Part shown: positions 1 through 8,148 of the stretch, one piece after another
Layout: every line of letters begins with the position of its first letter
Position numbering within the stretch: the first letter of the stretch is position 1
Assembly (NCBI GenBank): GCA_000433355.1
Contig: FR893179.1
Span: 1 to 64,000, forward strand
From: Alistipes sp. CAG:435
GTDB taxonomy: Bacteria > Bacteroidota > Bacteroidia > Bacteroidales > UBA932
Direction: 5' to 3'
DNA: 64,000 nucleotides
Notes under the pieces: generated by a model
Database searches by the model: none
What the model saw: only the letters and a program-made list of their open reading frames with translations
Told to the model about the DNA's origin: nothing
Position numbers and translations under genes: made by a program

Positions 1-1113
1 CGATTCGGCAGTGATTCCATCCACGCCAACGGATGACAGGTAGGGGTATGCTTTCTGACGGGCCTCATCGGTGATGTCCCTGTAGTATGCATAGTTGATA
101 GTCGAAGGATCAAGAACATCAATCAACCAACCCTCGCATTGCCATTTCGGGCTGAATTCTGTGCCAAAACTGTCAGAGAGTCTGAAATCTCCCTTGTAAA
201 TGATTCCGTCAGTCTTTTTTAGGACAAAGTGTTTATAATCCCAGCTCCTGTCGAAGATGCTGAGATAGAGATTCTTGTTGTCTTCAGCATATTCCACGAT
301 AAACTGCGTGTCGGAGACATTGCTGTTGAAGTCCCTCAAGTCTTCCTTTGTGACAGAGTGAGGGAAGAAGAATGAATATTTCGGGGTCAACCGTCCAGCT
401 TTGTACGAATAGATAGTGTCGCTACACGCCGGATTGTACAATATCTCATCGGCGTACTTCCGTAGGGAATGATGGTTCGGAAGCGCGAATGGGCTCTCGC
501 AGTCAAAGAAGAAAGTATTCGGAATATAACTGAGTGTGTCACCTTCCTGGCTTAGTTCAACTATTGCATCACGCTCATTCCCAATGATGTTCAACACATT
601 CTCGATTATTGATCCGGAATCGGACACCACAAATTGCCTGTTTTTGTACTTTGTAGTCGTAGAGATAGTTGAAAGATATGTGCCATCACTGGAAAACTTC
701 ATTATTCCCTTGGCGATGTCCGCGACATACAAGACATTGTCCGCTTTGCTGTAAGCGATGTCCGTCGGAATCAGATATTCACCCTCGGCGCGACCCTCCA
801 CAGATATTGTTGAGATCAGAGAGCCGTCAAGCGCGAAACGGAATATTCCCAAAGGATTGACGGTCAGAAGATAAAAGGAATCCTCCGACATACACACCTT
901 AAGGATGTTTGAAAGATTGTAGGCCTCGTCCGTCTTAAGGGGGATGAATCTTATCGGCTCGAATACTTCTGACAGCGACAGAGTAGGCGCATTCTCAAAA
1001 TCCCGGTAGTCGAAAGAATTTGCCAGGGGGCTTTTCCCACAGGATGCAATACTTGCCGCACAGAGGATGATTCCCAATGAATATGCGAGCATCGCCGTTT
1101 TTCTCTTTTTCAT
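1..1113 (-). CDS. 6-bladed beta-propeller lipoprotein (3' end off window)
   Basis: An open frame of 371 codons runs from ATG at 1113 to the window edge without a stop, so the C-terminus is missing. The N-terminus (MKKRKTAMLAYSLG) is a signal peptide ending in a lipobox (SIASC, Cys about residue 27), predicting an outer-membrane or periplasmic lipoprotein. The body has repeated blade-like segments (FYLLTVNPLGIFRFALDGSL, VLYVADIAKGIMKFSSDGTY), typical of the Bacteroidota 6-bladed propeller/NHL-like family. Members of that family are usually of unknown function and often lie near polysaccharide or surface loci. The fold assignment is by pattern and the function is not known. Confidence 0.75.
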   Translation of the reverse strand, partial: MKKRKTAMLAYSLGIILCAASIASCGKSPLANSFDYRDFENAPTLSLSEVFEPIRFIPLKTDEAYNLSNILKVCMSEDSFYLLTVNPLGIFRFALDGSLISTISVEGRAEGEYLIPTDIAYSKADNVLYVADIAKGIMKFSSDGTYLSTISTTTKYKNRQFVVSDSGSIIENVLNIIGNERDAIVELSQEGDTLSYIPNTFFFDCESPFALPNHHSLRKYADEILYNPACSDTIYSYKAGRLTPKYSFFFPHSVTKEDLRDFNSNVSDTQFIVEYAEDNKNLYLSIFDRSWDYKHFVLKKTDGIIYKGDFRLSDSFGTEFSPKWQCEGWLIDVLDPSTINYAYYRDITDEARQKAYPYLSSVGVDGITAES

Positions 1114-1169
1114 TGCAGTGAATGTTATGTTAGCTGATCGTAATACGTTGTTTTAATAGCTTGCGACAG

Positions 1170-1197
1170 CAAATTTACCTTGAAAAAGTTTTACAAA
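1170..1197 (-). promoter_or_regulatory. Candidate Bacteroidota promoter of the propeller lipoprotein gene
   Basis: On the minus strand a TAAATTTG (-7 type TAnnTTTG) at 1170-1177 is preceded by TTTG at 1194-1197 with a 16-nt spacer, shorter than the usual 19-21. It lies about 57 nt upstream of the ATG at 1113. Confidence 0.4.
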
Positions 1198-1355
1198 AGT
1201 GTTTTGAGTGGATATTTTTGTTGCTGTAATTTATTGATGGATAGAATTTTGTGCGTTTCCTTTCGCTATTGGCCTCTTGCAAAGTCTTACATTGGCCGAG
1301 AGTTACAACGTATAGAAAACAAAAAAGGTCAAGGACTGTCTCCTTGACCTTAATC

Positions 1356-1431
1356 TGGAGCGGAATGCGAGGCTCGAACTCGTGACCTTCGGCTTGGGAA
1401 GCCAACGCTCTACCAACTGAGCTAATTCCGC
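1356..1431 (-). tRNA. tRNA-Gly (anticodon CCC)
   Basis: The reverse complement folds as a cloverleaf. The acceptor GCGGAAT pairs with ATTCCGC; the D arm is GCTC/GAGC; the anticodon stem TTGGC/GCCGA encloses loop TTCCCAA, giving anticodon CCC; the T loop is TTCGAGC. A CCA end is encoded (plus strand TGG at 1356-1358). The outermost T-stem pair looks mismatched. It reads GGG glycine codons. Confidence 0.92.
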
Positions 1432-1480
1432 AAAACAAATGCGAGACTTATTGATTGTGTTCAATAGCCTCGCATCTTTG

Positions 1481-1554
1481 TGATCCCCACAGGATTCAAA
1501 CCTGTAACCTTTTGATCCGTAGTCAAATGCTCTATTCAGTTGAGCTAGGGGACC
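1481..1554 (-). tRNA. tRNA-Arg (anticodon ACG)
   Basis: The reverse complement forms acceptor GGTCCCC/GGGGATC, D arm GCTC/GAGC, anticodon stem TTTGA/TCAAA with loop CTACGGA (anticodon ACG) and T stem ACAGG/CCTGT. No CCA is encoded. A34 is normally deaminated to inosine to read CGN codons. It lies between tRNA-Gly and rplS, all on the minus strand, so co-transcription downstream of rplS is plausible. Confidence 0.93.
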
Positions 1555-1594
1555 AGTTTGTCGGAGACCCGCTCCGACTTTATCTCTACAAGGA

Positions 1595-1975
1595 CTATGC
1601 TTGCTCTTCCTTAACTATGGCAAGCTTCTTTTCCTTGATTCTTGCCTTCTTACCGGAAAGCTGACGCAGATAGAAGATTCTTGCCCTGCGAACCTTGCCG
1701 ACCTTGTTCAGTTCAATGCTGTCAATGAATGGTGACTGAATCGGGAAAATCCTCTCAACTCCGATACCTCCTGAAATCTTGCGGACTGTGAAGGTCTTTG
1801 TCTGAGGAGTAGCACCTCTAAGCTGGATAACCACGCCTCTGAACTTCTGGAGTCTATCCTTGTCACCTTCCTTAATTCTGTAGGTTACGGTAACTGTGTC
1901 ACCGGCCTTGAATTTTGGATACGTAGCGACTTTCTCGTTAGCGAAAGCCTGTTCTACAACTTTAATCAAATCCAT
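1595..1975 (-). CDS. rplS: 50S ribosomal protein L19
   Basis: The 126-residue protein matches L19 over its whole length: N-terminal MDLIKVVEQA, the core PKFKAGDTVTVTYRIKEGDK, the RGVVIQLRG block, and the basic tail RRARIFYLRQLSGKKARIKEKK. L19 sits at the 30S-50S interface of the large subunit. The gene stands alone here, without rpsP-rimM-trmD, as is common in Bacteroidota. It has its own promoter at 2053-2082, and two tRNA genes follow within 115 bp on the same strand. Confidence 0.97.
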   Translation of the reverse strand: MDLIKVVEQAFANEKVATYPKFKAGDTVTVTYRIKEGDKDRLQKFRGVVIQLRGATPQTKTFTVRKISGGIGVERIFPIQSPFIDSIELNKVGKVRRARIFYLRQLSGKKARIKEKKLAIVKEEQA

Positions 1976-2052
1976 CTCTCAATAAATTTTGTGGCAACAT
2001 TACGCACATTTGATAACGACCCGTAAGCGGTTGCTCTTGTTTTTTCGGACTG

Positions 2053-2082
2053 CAAATGTACGAATATTTTCTTAATTCCAAA
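2053..2082 (-). promoter_or_regulatory. Bacteroidota-type promoter of rplS
   Basis: The minus strand has TACATTTG (-7 box) at 2053-2060 and TTTG (-33 box) at 2079-2082 with an 18-nt spacer, close to the TTTG-N19-TAnnTTTG consensus of the Bacteroidota primary sigma factor. It lies about 78 nt upstream of the rplS ATG, leaving a leader of about 70 nt. Confidence 0.65.
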
Positions 2083-2094
2083 AACTTTTTGAGA

Positions 2095-2754
2095 TTATTT
2101 GAAAAATTTCAGCGCTGATCTGCACAAATCGGTGATTTTTGACCATTCTCCGGCCGCGATCATCTCTTTCGGGAACAGTTTAGAGCCCATCCCGACGCAG
2201 GTGACTCCGGATTTGGCCCAGGCCGAGAGATTCTCCTCGGTCGGCTCCACACTTCCTGTGGCCATGATCATAGACCAAGGCAGAGGTGCGAGAACGTCCT
2301 TTACGAACTTCGGTCCGCCTACGCTTCCGGCAGGGAAGACCTTCACGAGGTCACAGCCGAGTTCCTGCGCGTTGCAGATCTCGGTGACGCTTCCGCATCC
2401 AGGGGTGTAAGGAATCCCGTGTCTGTTGCACAGTCTGGCGACCTCCGGGTTCAGAGACGGTGACACGATGAAGTTCGCGCCCATCTGAATGTATAGAGCT
2501 GCCGTTGGAGTGTCCAGAATGGTTCCCGCACCGAGGATAAGCCCGGGGCACTCGGCCAAAACGAACTTGGACAACTCCTTGAAAACCTCGATCGCGAAGT
2601 CTCCGCGGTTTGTGAACTCAAAGGCCCTGATGCCGCCTTCATAGCAGGCCTTGACAACGTTTTGGGCGATTTCCACATTATTGTTGAAGAAGACCGGGAC
2701 TATTCCCGTCTCTTTCATCGCCGTCAAGGTCTCAAGCTTTCTGTATTTTGACAT
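2095..2754 (-). CDS. eda: KDPG/4-hydroxy-2-oxoglutarate aldolase
   Basis: The 219-residue protein is a class I aldolase of the Eda family, cleaving 2-keto-3-deoxy-6-phosphogluconate to pyruvate and glyceraldehyde-3-phosphate. Visible hallmarks are GIVPVF at the start of the barrel, the E-x-T-N-R segment (FEFTNRG), GAGTILD, the NFIVSPSLNPEV loop, PGCGSVTEI, and the Schiff-base lysine in DLVKVFPAGSVGGPKF, followed by MATGSVEP. It starts 10 nt after the stop of kdgK and is the last gene of the minus-strand run from grpE. With kdgK and the facing uxaC it completes uronate breakdown. Confidence 0.93.
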   Translation of the reverse strand: MSKYRKLETLTAMKETGIVPVFFNNNVEIAQNVVKACYEGGIRAFEFTNRGDFAIEVFKELSKFVLAECPGLILGAGTILDTPTAALYIQMGANFIVSPSLNPEVARLCNRHGIPYTPGCGSVTEICNAQELGCDLVKVFPAGSVGGPKFVKDVLAPLPWSMIMATGSVEPTEENLSAWAKSGVTCVGMGSKLFPKEMIAAGEWSKITDLCRSALKFFK

Positions 2755-2764
2755 ATCCGTAAAA

Positions 2765-3802
2765 TTATCTTGACACGCGGCCTGAGCCGTTTCCTTTCAT
2801 AAGATTCTCCACTTCCTTGACGCTGACCTGGTTGAAGTCACCGAAAATGGTGTGCTTCAGCGCAGATGCCGCCGCGGCGAAGTCAATCGCCTGCTGGTCA
2901 TCCTTGTAGGTCAGGAGGCCATAGATGAGTCCGCCCATAAACGAGTCTCCTCCGCCGACACGGTCAACGATGTGTGTGATGTCATAGCGGCGGGACTGGA
3001 AGAGTCTCTCTCCATTGAATATTACCCCGCCCCAGGTATTGTGGTTGGCGTTGATCGAGCCGCGCAGGGTGATGGCCACCTTCTTGCAGCGCGGGAACCT
3101 TGCCATAAGCTGTCTGCAGACGCTCTCAAAACGACTCTGGTCAATGGCTCCATCCGTCTGTTCGGCGTTGAATCCCTCCGGCTTGATACCGAACTCCTTC
3201 TCGGCGTCCTCCTCGTTGCCAAGGATGAGGTCGCAGCCTTCCACGAGGGCCGGCATAACCTCAGCCGCGGTCTTGCCATATTTCCAAAGGTTCTTCCTGT
3301 AGTTGAGGTCGCAGGACACGAATATTCCAAGTCTGTTCGCGGCCTTTACCGCCTCAAGGCAGACATCCGCCGCACTCTGGCTGATCGCCGGAGTGATACC
3401 GGTCCAATGGAACCAGTCCGCTCCCTCGAAGACCTTCTCCCAATCGATCATTCCCGGCTGGATGGTTGAGATTGATGAATATGCACGGTCGTAAACTACC
3501 TTGCTTGGACGTGCCACTGCACCGGTCTCAAGGAAATATATTCCCAGGCGCTCTCCGCCGAAGACGCAGTGCTTCGTGCCTACCCCGTAGGAGTGAAGGT
3601 CGCGGATGCAGCTTCGCGCTATGTCGTTATCGGGGAATCTGGTGACGAATTCCGTGTCTATTCCGAAATTGGCCAGAGACACGGCCACATTGGCCTCACC
3701 GCCTCCGAAAGTGGCCTCGAATTGTTTTGCCTGCGAGAATCTCAGGTAGCCCGGGGTGGAGAGCCTGAGCATGATCTCGCCGAATGTGATTACTTTTGCC
3801 AT
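2765..3802 (-). CDS. kdgK: 2-keto-3-deoxygluconate kinase (PfkB family)
   Basis: The 345-residue protein is a PfkB/ribokinase-type sugar kinase. It begins MAKVITFGEIMLRLSTPG, carries the N-terminal PfkB pattern FGGGEANVAVSLANFG, and has the C-terminal signature DRVGGGDSFMGGLIYG with the catalytic Asp and anion-hole glycines. Family and context (eda next, uxaC nearby) point to KDG phosphorylation to KDPG. Its ATG overlaps the stop codon of the upstream lipoprotein gene by one base (TAATG), suggesting coupled translation. Substrate identity is inferred, not visible. Confidence 0.88.
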   Translation of the reverse strand: MAKVITFGEIMLRLSTPGYLRFSQAKQFEATFGGGEANVAVSLANFGIDTEFVTRFPDNDIARSCIRDLHSYGVGTKHCVFGGERLGIYFLETGAVARPSKVVYDRAYSSISTIQPGMIDWEKVFEGADWFHWTGITPAISQSAADVCLEAVKAANRLGIFVSCDLNYRKNLWKYGKTAAEVMPALVEGCDLILGNEEDAEKEFGIKPEGFNAEQTDGAIDQSRFESVCRQLMARFPRCKKVAITLRGSINANHNTWGGVIFNGERLFQSRRYDITHIVDRVGGGDSFMGGLIYGLLTYKDDQQAIDFAAAASALKHTIFGDFNQVSVKEVENLMKGNGSGRVSR

Positions 3803-4662
3803 TATCGTTCGTTGTTATTTTCTGGTGTGTAAATGTAGATGTTGTGGATCTCCCGGTCGTAGCCTGGGTAAAAGCCCTTCGGCATGCCGAGGATGATCCT
3901 TGCGCCTCTGTTGGACATCACGATGAGATTACCGTTCTTGGGATTCATCGTAAGCCCCTCTATCTCACCGGTCAGGATGAAATCGTCCATCGTGCGGAAC
4001 AACGTTACCTCACCTGTCTCCAGATCTACCTTGTAAAGGTTGTCAGGCTCGTCTTTCTCGGCGTCACCGTCATCGCAGGAGACGAGCATCTGCCCGTCCA
4101 CGCAGTAGATACCCTGCTGGAGTCTCGGGGCGGGGGAGAGTGTCAGATTCCTGAGGTACTTCCCGGTCTTGAGGTCGTAGCAGTAAAGTTCCGAGCCTTG
4201 TACCCAGTCGGCCATCCAGACCTCCTTGCGGTCACGGTCAACGGTGAGGCCGCAGCATTCGACCTGGCCGGATTCCGGAACCCAAGGGATTGAACGCTTA
4301 TATTCAAGGGTCTTCGCATCGTAGATGGCGGTCTGGATGTTCTTGCCGACACCGTCAAGGAAATATTCGCAACCGGCGAAGATCTCTCCGTCATATTCGT
4401 CGATGTCGCCGATGTGGTTGCATTCCAGTTGAAGGTCTTTGAACGGGGCTTCGTTCCTGGCGACCAGATTGCCCTCCATATCATATTTATAGAGTGCGGT
4501 GGATCCGGAAACATAGTAGAAATCCCCGTCGGTGGCGACCCCCTGGCGGCCTTCGACCTCCAGCACGTGATCCAGTTTGAAGTCGCTGTCAAGAACGGAA
4601 ACAGCCCTCCCGCACGAAACGCACAGGAAGGCCATTACGCCGATTATTAGTTTGCCTCTCAT
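3802..4662 (-). CDS. Secreted beta-propeller lipoprotein upstream of kdgK
   Basis: The 286-residue protein has a signal peptide with a lipobox (MRGKLIIGVMAFLCVSCGR, Cys about residue 17). Repeated blade-like units follow (GVATDGDFYYVSGSTALYKY, GIYCVDGQMLVSCDDGD, NLYKVDLETGEVTLF, LTMNPKNGNLIVMSNRG), suggesting a YncE/SMP-30-like propeller. No catalytic motif was recognised. It is squeezed between dnaJ (its ATG is the base after the dnaJ stop) and kdgK (1-base overlap), so it is almost certainly in one transcript with them. A role in sugar-acid sensing or binding is only suggested by this position. Confidence 0.7.
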   Translation of the reverse strand: MRGKLIIGVMAFLCVSCGRAVSVLDSDFKLDHVLEVEGRQGVATDGDFYYVSGSTALYKYDMEGNLVARNEAPFKDLQLECNHIGDIDEYDGEIFAGCEYFLDGVGKNIQTAIYDAKTLEYKRSIPWVPESGQVECCGLTVDRDRKEVWMADWVQGSELYCYDLKTGKYLRNLTLSPAPRLQQGIYCVDGQMLVSCDDGDAEKDEPDNLYKVDLETGEVTLFRTMDDFILTGEIEGLTMNPKNGNLIVMSNRGARIILGMPKGFYPGYDREIHNIYIYTPENNNER

Positions 4663-5841
4663 TTAGAAAATGTTCTTCATCTTGTCGAACAACGCCTTGT
4701 CGTCACGGGAAGGATCCGGGGTGAACGAACGGCTTGTCCTCATATTCTCCAGGGCGTTCCTCTCAACAGAGGAGAGTCTCTTTGGAATCCAGACCAGAAT
4801 CTTCACGTAGAGGTCTCCTGTTCCGCTTCCGTACCCGCTCACGGCAGGGAGTCCCTTTCCGCGAAGCTTCATCACGGTGCCGGATTGGGTGCCGGGATCG
4901 ACTTTCACTTTGTATGACCCATCCAGACAAGGTACCGTGATCTCGGTTCCCAAGATGGCGTCGGTAACGGAAATCACTGTAGAATAAAACAGGTTCTTGC
5001 CGTCGCGTTTCAATGATGAGTGAGGAATTTCCTCGATGATAACGAGCAGGTCACCGTTCACACCGTTGTGAGGGGCGGCGTGCCCTTCGCCTCTGATTGT
5101 CAGTTGCATACCATCCTCGACACCCACCGGGATCTTGACCTTCACGGTCTCGCGTCTGCGGACTAAACCAGTGCCGCCACAGGTACGGCAAGGATTGCTG
5201 ATGACTTTCCCTTCGCCGCCGCATTGCGGGCAGGTTGAATATGTCACCGTCCTTCCGAACAGCGAGTTGACCACACGCTGTGTCTGTCCTGTGCCGTTGC
5301 AGGTCGGGCAGGTCTTGACATCGGAAGCGTTCTTGGTTCCGCGTCCTCCGCAGTCAGGACAAGGTCTGTTGCGCTCGATTGTGATCTCTTTCTCCGCTCC
5401 GCTGGCGATCTCCTCAAGGGTAAGACGAATCCTTGTACGGATGTCACGGCCTTTCATAACCCTTTGCTGCTGAGTGCGTCCCTGACCTCCGCCGAATCCA
5501 CCGAAGCCGGTGAATCCGCTGAAGCCTCCTCCGAACAGGTCGTTCAGGATGTCGTTCAGGTTTCCGAACCCTCCGCTGAAGTCCGGCCCAGACTGGCCGT
5601 CCACACCAGCGAATCCGAACTGGTCATATTTTGCCTTTTTGTCAGGGTCGCTGAGCACTGAATATGCCTCCGAAGCTTCCTTGAATTTCTCCTCGGCGGT
5701 CTTCTTCTCAGCCTCGGTGCCGTCCACCCAACGGTCAGGATGCCACTTCATCGCGGCAACCCTGTAGGCTTTCTTTATCTCATCGGCGCTGGCTGTCTTC
5801 GCGACCCCCAACACCTCGTAGTAATCTCTTTTTTCTGCCAT
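4663..5841 (-). CDS. dnaJ: Chaperone DnaJ
   Basis: The 392-residue protein is full-length DnaJ. It has an N-terminal J domain (DYYEVLGV at the start, HPD at residues 34-36) and a Gly/Phe-rich linker (about 85-120, GFSGFTGFGGFGGGQG). Four CxxCxGxG zinc-binding repeats follow (CPDCGGRG, CPTCNGTG, CPQCGGEG, CRTCGGTG), then two C-terminal client-binding beta domains. It stimulates DnaK ATPase in the cytoplasm. grpE lies 13 bp upstream; dnaK is not in the window. A propeller lipoprotein gene follows immediately. Confidence 0.97.
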   Translation of the reverse strand: MAEKRDYYEVLGVAKTASADEIKKAYRVAAMKWHPDRWVDGTEAEKKTAEEKFKEASEAYSVLSDPDKKAKYDQFGFAGVDGQSGPDFSGGFGNLNDILNDLFGGGFSGFTGFGGFGGGQGRTQQQRVMKGRDIRTRIRLTLEEIASGAEKEITIERNRPCPDCGGRGTKNASDVKTCPTCNGTGQTQRVVNSLFGRTVTYSTCPQCGGEGKVISNPCRTCGGTGLVRRRETVKVKIPVGVEDGMQLTIRGEGHAAPHNGVNGDLLVIIEEIPHSSLKRDGKNLFYSTVISVTDAILGTEITVPCLDGSYKVKVDPGTQSGTVMKLRGKGLPAVSGYGSGTGDLYVKILVWIPKRLSSVERNALENMRTSRSFTPDPSRDDKALFDKMKNIF

Positions 5842-5854
5842 ATTCGTCTATCTC

Positions 5855-6478
5855 CTATATTCCGACAACAACCTTGGCGTAGCGGATGACCTTTCCGGAA
5901 AGGGTGTAGCCCGTCTGGACGACATCATACACCAAGCCTTTCTTGTCTTCCTCCGGAACCGGGAACTGGGCCACAGCCTCGTGGAAGTCCGTATCGAACT
6001 TCTCGCCCTTGGCCTTGATCACCTCAAGTCCCTTGGTTTTAAGATATCCCATCAGTTTGTTGAATATCAACGCTGTGCCTTCCTTGGCCACTTCATCGGC
6101 CGAGTTCTCCTCCAGCATCTTCATCGCCCTCTCGCAGTCATCCAGCACCGGAAGCAGACCCTTGATCGTGTCAGCCGCCGCTGACGAGACAAGCTCAAGC
6201 TTTGCCTCCGCGGAATGTCTGCGGAAGTTCTCGAAATCGGCCATCAGGCGGATGTAGTCATCCTTCTCCTTTGCCACGCTGGCCTTAAGCTCCTCGTTTT
6301 CTTTCAGAAGAGTGTTGAGTTTCTGCTCAATCTTCTTGGCCTCCTCGTCAACCTCCGGAGCCTCTTCCTTGCCTTTCTGCTCGTTTCCGGCTTTGTTTTC
6401 CGCCGATTCGGCAGTCTTGCCGGCCTGCTTAGGCTCTTCCTGCTCTTTATTATTTACTTCCTTGTTCTTTTTGCTCAT
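5855..6478 (-). CDS. grpE: Nucleotide exchange factor GrpE
   Basis: The 207-residue protein has a charged, low-complexity N-terminus (MSKKNKEVNNKEQEEPKQAG), a long coiled-coil region (about 45-110, KKIEQKLNTLLKENEELKAS), the family core DYIRLMADFENFRRHSAEAK, and the C-terminal beta domain ending GYTLSGKVIRYAKVVVGI. GrpE releases ADP from DnaK. It is the first gene of the minus-strand run grpE-dnaJ-lipoprotein-kdgK-eda. The 240-bp gap to uxaC holds the divergent control region, including a palindrome at 6581-6595. Confidence 0.96.
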   Translation of the reverse strand: MSKKNKEVNNKEQEEPKQAGKTAESAENKAGNEQKGKEEAPEVDEEAKKIEQKLNTLLKENEELKASVAKEKDDYIRLMADFENFRRHSAEAKLELVSSAAADTIKGLLPVLDDCERAMKMLEENSADEVAKEGTALIFNKLMGYLKTKGLEVIKAKGEKFDTDFHEAVAQFPVPEEDKKGLVYDVVQTGYTLSGKVIRYAKVVVGI

Positions 6479-6580
6479 ATCTGATACTCCTTATAATCAA
6501 AACAATCCACGCTCTGGACAGTCACCGGACCATCCAAAGCGACTGCAAAGGTATCAAATTATCTGCCAATTACATAATCG

Positions 6581-6595
6581 CTGACATAATGTCAG
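6581..6595. promoter_or_regulatory. Perfect palindrome between grpE and uxaC, candidate operator
   Basis: CTGACAT-A-ATGTCAG has two perfect 7-bp arms around one base. It lies in the divergent intergenic region, 13 bp upstream of the uxaC -33 box and about 100 bp upstream of the grpE start. No known regulator was matched. The form fits a dimeric repressor site. Confidence 0.4.
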
Positions 6596-6607
6596 ACCAT
6601 ATTTATG

Positions 6608-6638
6608 TTGCGAATTAGCGTTACCATTGTTAACTTTG
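6608..6638 (+). promoter_or_regulatory. Bacteroidota-type promoter of uxaC
   Basis: TTG at 6608-6610 and TAACTTTG at 6631-6638 are separated by 20 nt, matching the TTTG/TAnnTTTG consensus. The uxaC ATG is 83 nt downstream of the -7 box. Confidence 0.6.
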
Positions 6639-6720
6639 TCAAGCCAGGTTCTGACGAAGGAATGACTTAGGCTACAAGTCTTCCGGACCGAAAGAACATC
6701 CAAATGTTAAAGAACAGACA

Positions 6721-8136
6721 ATGAGCGCATTCATCAACGAAAACTTTATGCTGTCCAATGAGACGGCACGTCAGTTGTTCCACGGCGAGGCCGAGAAACT
6801 GCCGATAATAGACTATCACTGCCATCTTTCACCACGGGAGATCGCCGAGAATATCCGGTTCCGCGACATCACGCAGCTTTGGCTGGTGGACGGCCACAGC
6901 GGCGACCACTACAAATGGCGCGCGATGAGGGCGAACGGAGTGCCGGAGGAATATATCACCGGAGACAAGTCCTCTTGGGAGAAGTTCGAGAAATGGGCGG
7001 CGACAATGCCTTACCTGATGCGTAATCCGCTTTACCACTGGTCGCATTTGGAACTGAGCCGTGTTTTCGGAATAGACAAAATCCTGAAGCCGGAGACAGC
7101 CCGTGAGATCTTCGAAGAGTGCAACGCCAAGCTGGCTACTCCGGAGTTCCGCGGCCAGGCGCTTATCCGCAAGTTCAACGTGGAGGTGGTCTGCACGACC
7201 GATGACCCGGCGGATGACCTGCGTTGGCACAAACAGATCGCTGAGCATCCGTTCGGCACCAAGGTGCTGCCTACCTGGAGGCCTGACAAGGTGATGGGAA
7301 TCGAGGATGTCAAGTCATTCAATGAATATCTTGGGAGACTCTCCGAGGCTGCCGGAATCGAGATACGGTCATATTCATCATTGATCGAGGCCCTTCGCAA
7401 GCGTCACGACTTCTTCGGGTCGATGGGCTGCCGCCTTTCGGACCACGGTCTCGACACATTCTATGCTGAGGAATATGATGAAAGCGAGATTGAAAGAATA
7501 TTCAAAACCACCCTTTCAGGAATGCCTGTTGATGAATATGACGCTGTCAAGTACAAGAGTGCCGTCCTGTACGACCTTGCCGTGATGGACGCGGAGTCCG
7601 GGTGGACGCAGCAGTTCCACGTAGGGCCTTTGCGCAACAACTGTACGAGGCTATTCAATGGTGTCGGACCTGACGCAGGTTGTGATTCGATGAATGACAA
7701 GCCAATAGCCGTGGCCGGAAACAGATTCTTCGATGTCTTGGACATGACCGGCAACCTTGCGAAGACCATTCTCTATTGCCTCAATCCGAAGGACAATGAG
7801 GTAATGACCACGATGGCGTACAATTTCAACGACGGCACGGTTCCCGGCAAGATGCAGTTCGGCTCCGGCTGGTGGTTCCTCGATCAGGAGAATGGAATGC
7901 GCCGTCAGATGGACACCTTGTCCTCTCTCGGCCTCCTCAGCCGTTTTGTTGGAATGCTGACCGACTCCCGCAGCTTTATCAGCTACCCGCGCCACGAATA
8001 TTTCCGCCGCATTCTCTGCGACATCATCGGCACCGATGTCGAGGCCGGCAAGATTCCGGCATCCGAGATTGACATTGTCGCCCGTATGGTCCGCGACATC
8101 TCCTACAACAACGCCCGGAACTATTTCGGTTTCTGA
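6721..8136 (+). CDS. uxaC: Glucuronate isomerase (uronate isomerase)
   Basis: The 471-residue protein has the normal length of UxaC and its features: the metal-site motif IIDYHCHLSPREIAENIRF near residue 30, VVCTTDDPADDL, WRPDKVM, the GCRLSDHGLD block, the QFHVGPLRNN loop, and the LTDSRSFISYPRHEYFRRIL tail. It isomerises glucuronate to fructuronate (or galacturonate to tagaturonate) in the cytosol. Fructuronate reductase and mannonate dehydratase, the next steps, are not in the window. kdgK and eda, the last two, lie on the opposite strand within 4 kb. Confidence 0.95.
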   Translation: MSAFINENFMLSNETARQLFHGEAEKLPIIDYHCHLSPREIAENIRFRDITQLWLVDGHSGDHYKWRAMRANGVPEEYITGDKSSWEKFEKWAATMPYLMRNPLYHWSHLELSRVFGIDKILKPETAREIFEECNAKLATPEFRGQALIRKFNVEVVCTTDDPADDLRWHKQIAEHPFGTKVLPTWRPDKVMGIEDVKSFNEYLGRLSEAAGIEIRSYSSLIEALRKRHDFFGSMGCRLSDHGLDTFYAEEYDESEIERIFKTTLSGMPVDEYDAVKYKSAVLYDLAVMDAESGWTQQFHVGPLRNNCTRLFNGVGPDAGCDSMNDKPIAVAGNRFFDVLDMTGNLAKTILYCLNPKDNEVMTTMAYNFNDGTVPGKMQFGSGWWFLDQENGMRRQMDTLSSLGLLSRFVGMLTDSRSFISYPRHEYFRRILCDIIGTDVEAGKIPASEIDIVARMVRDISYNNARNYFGF

Positions 8137-8148
8137 TGCTCCTCCGGG

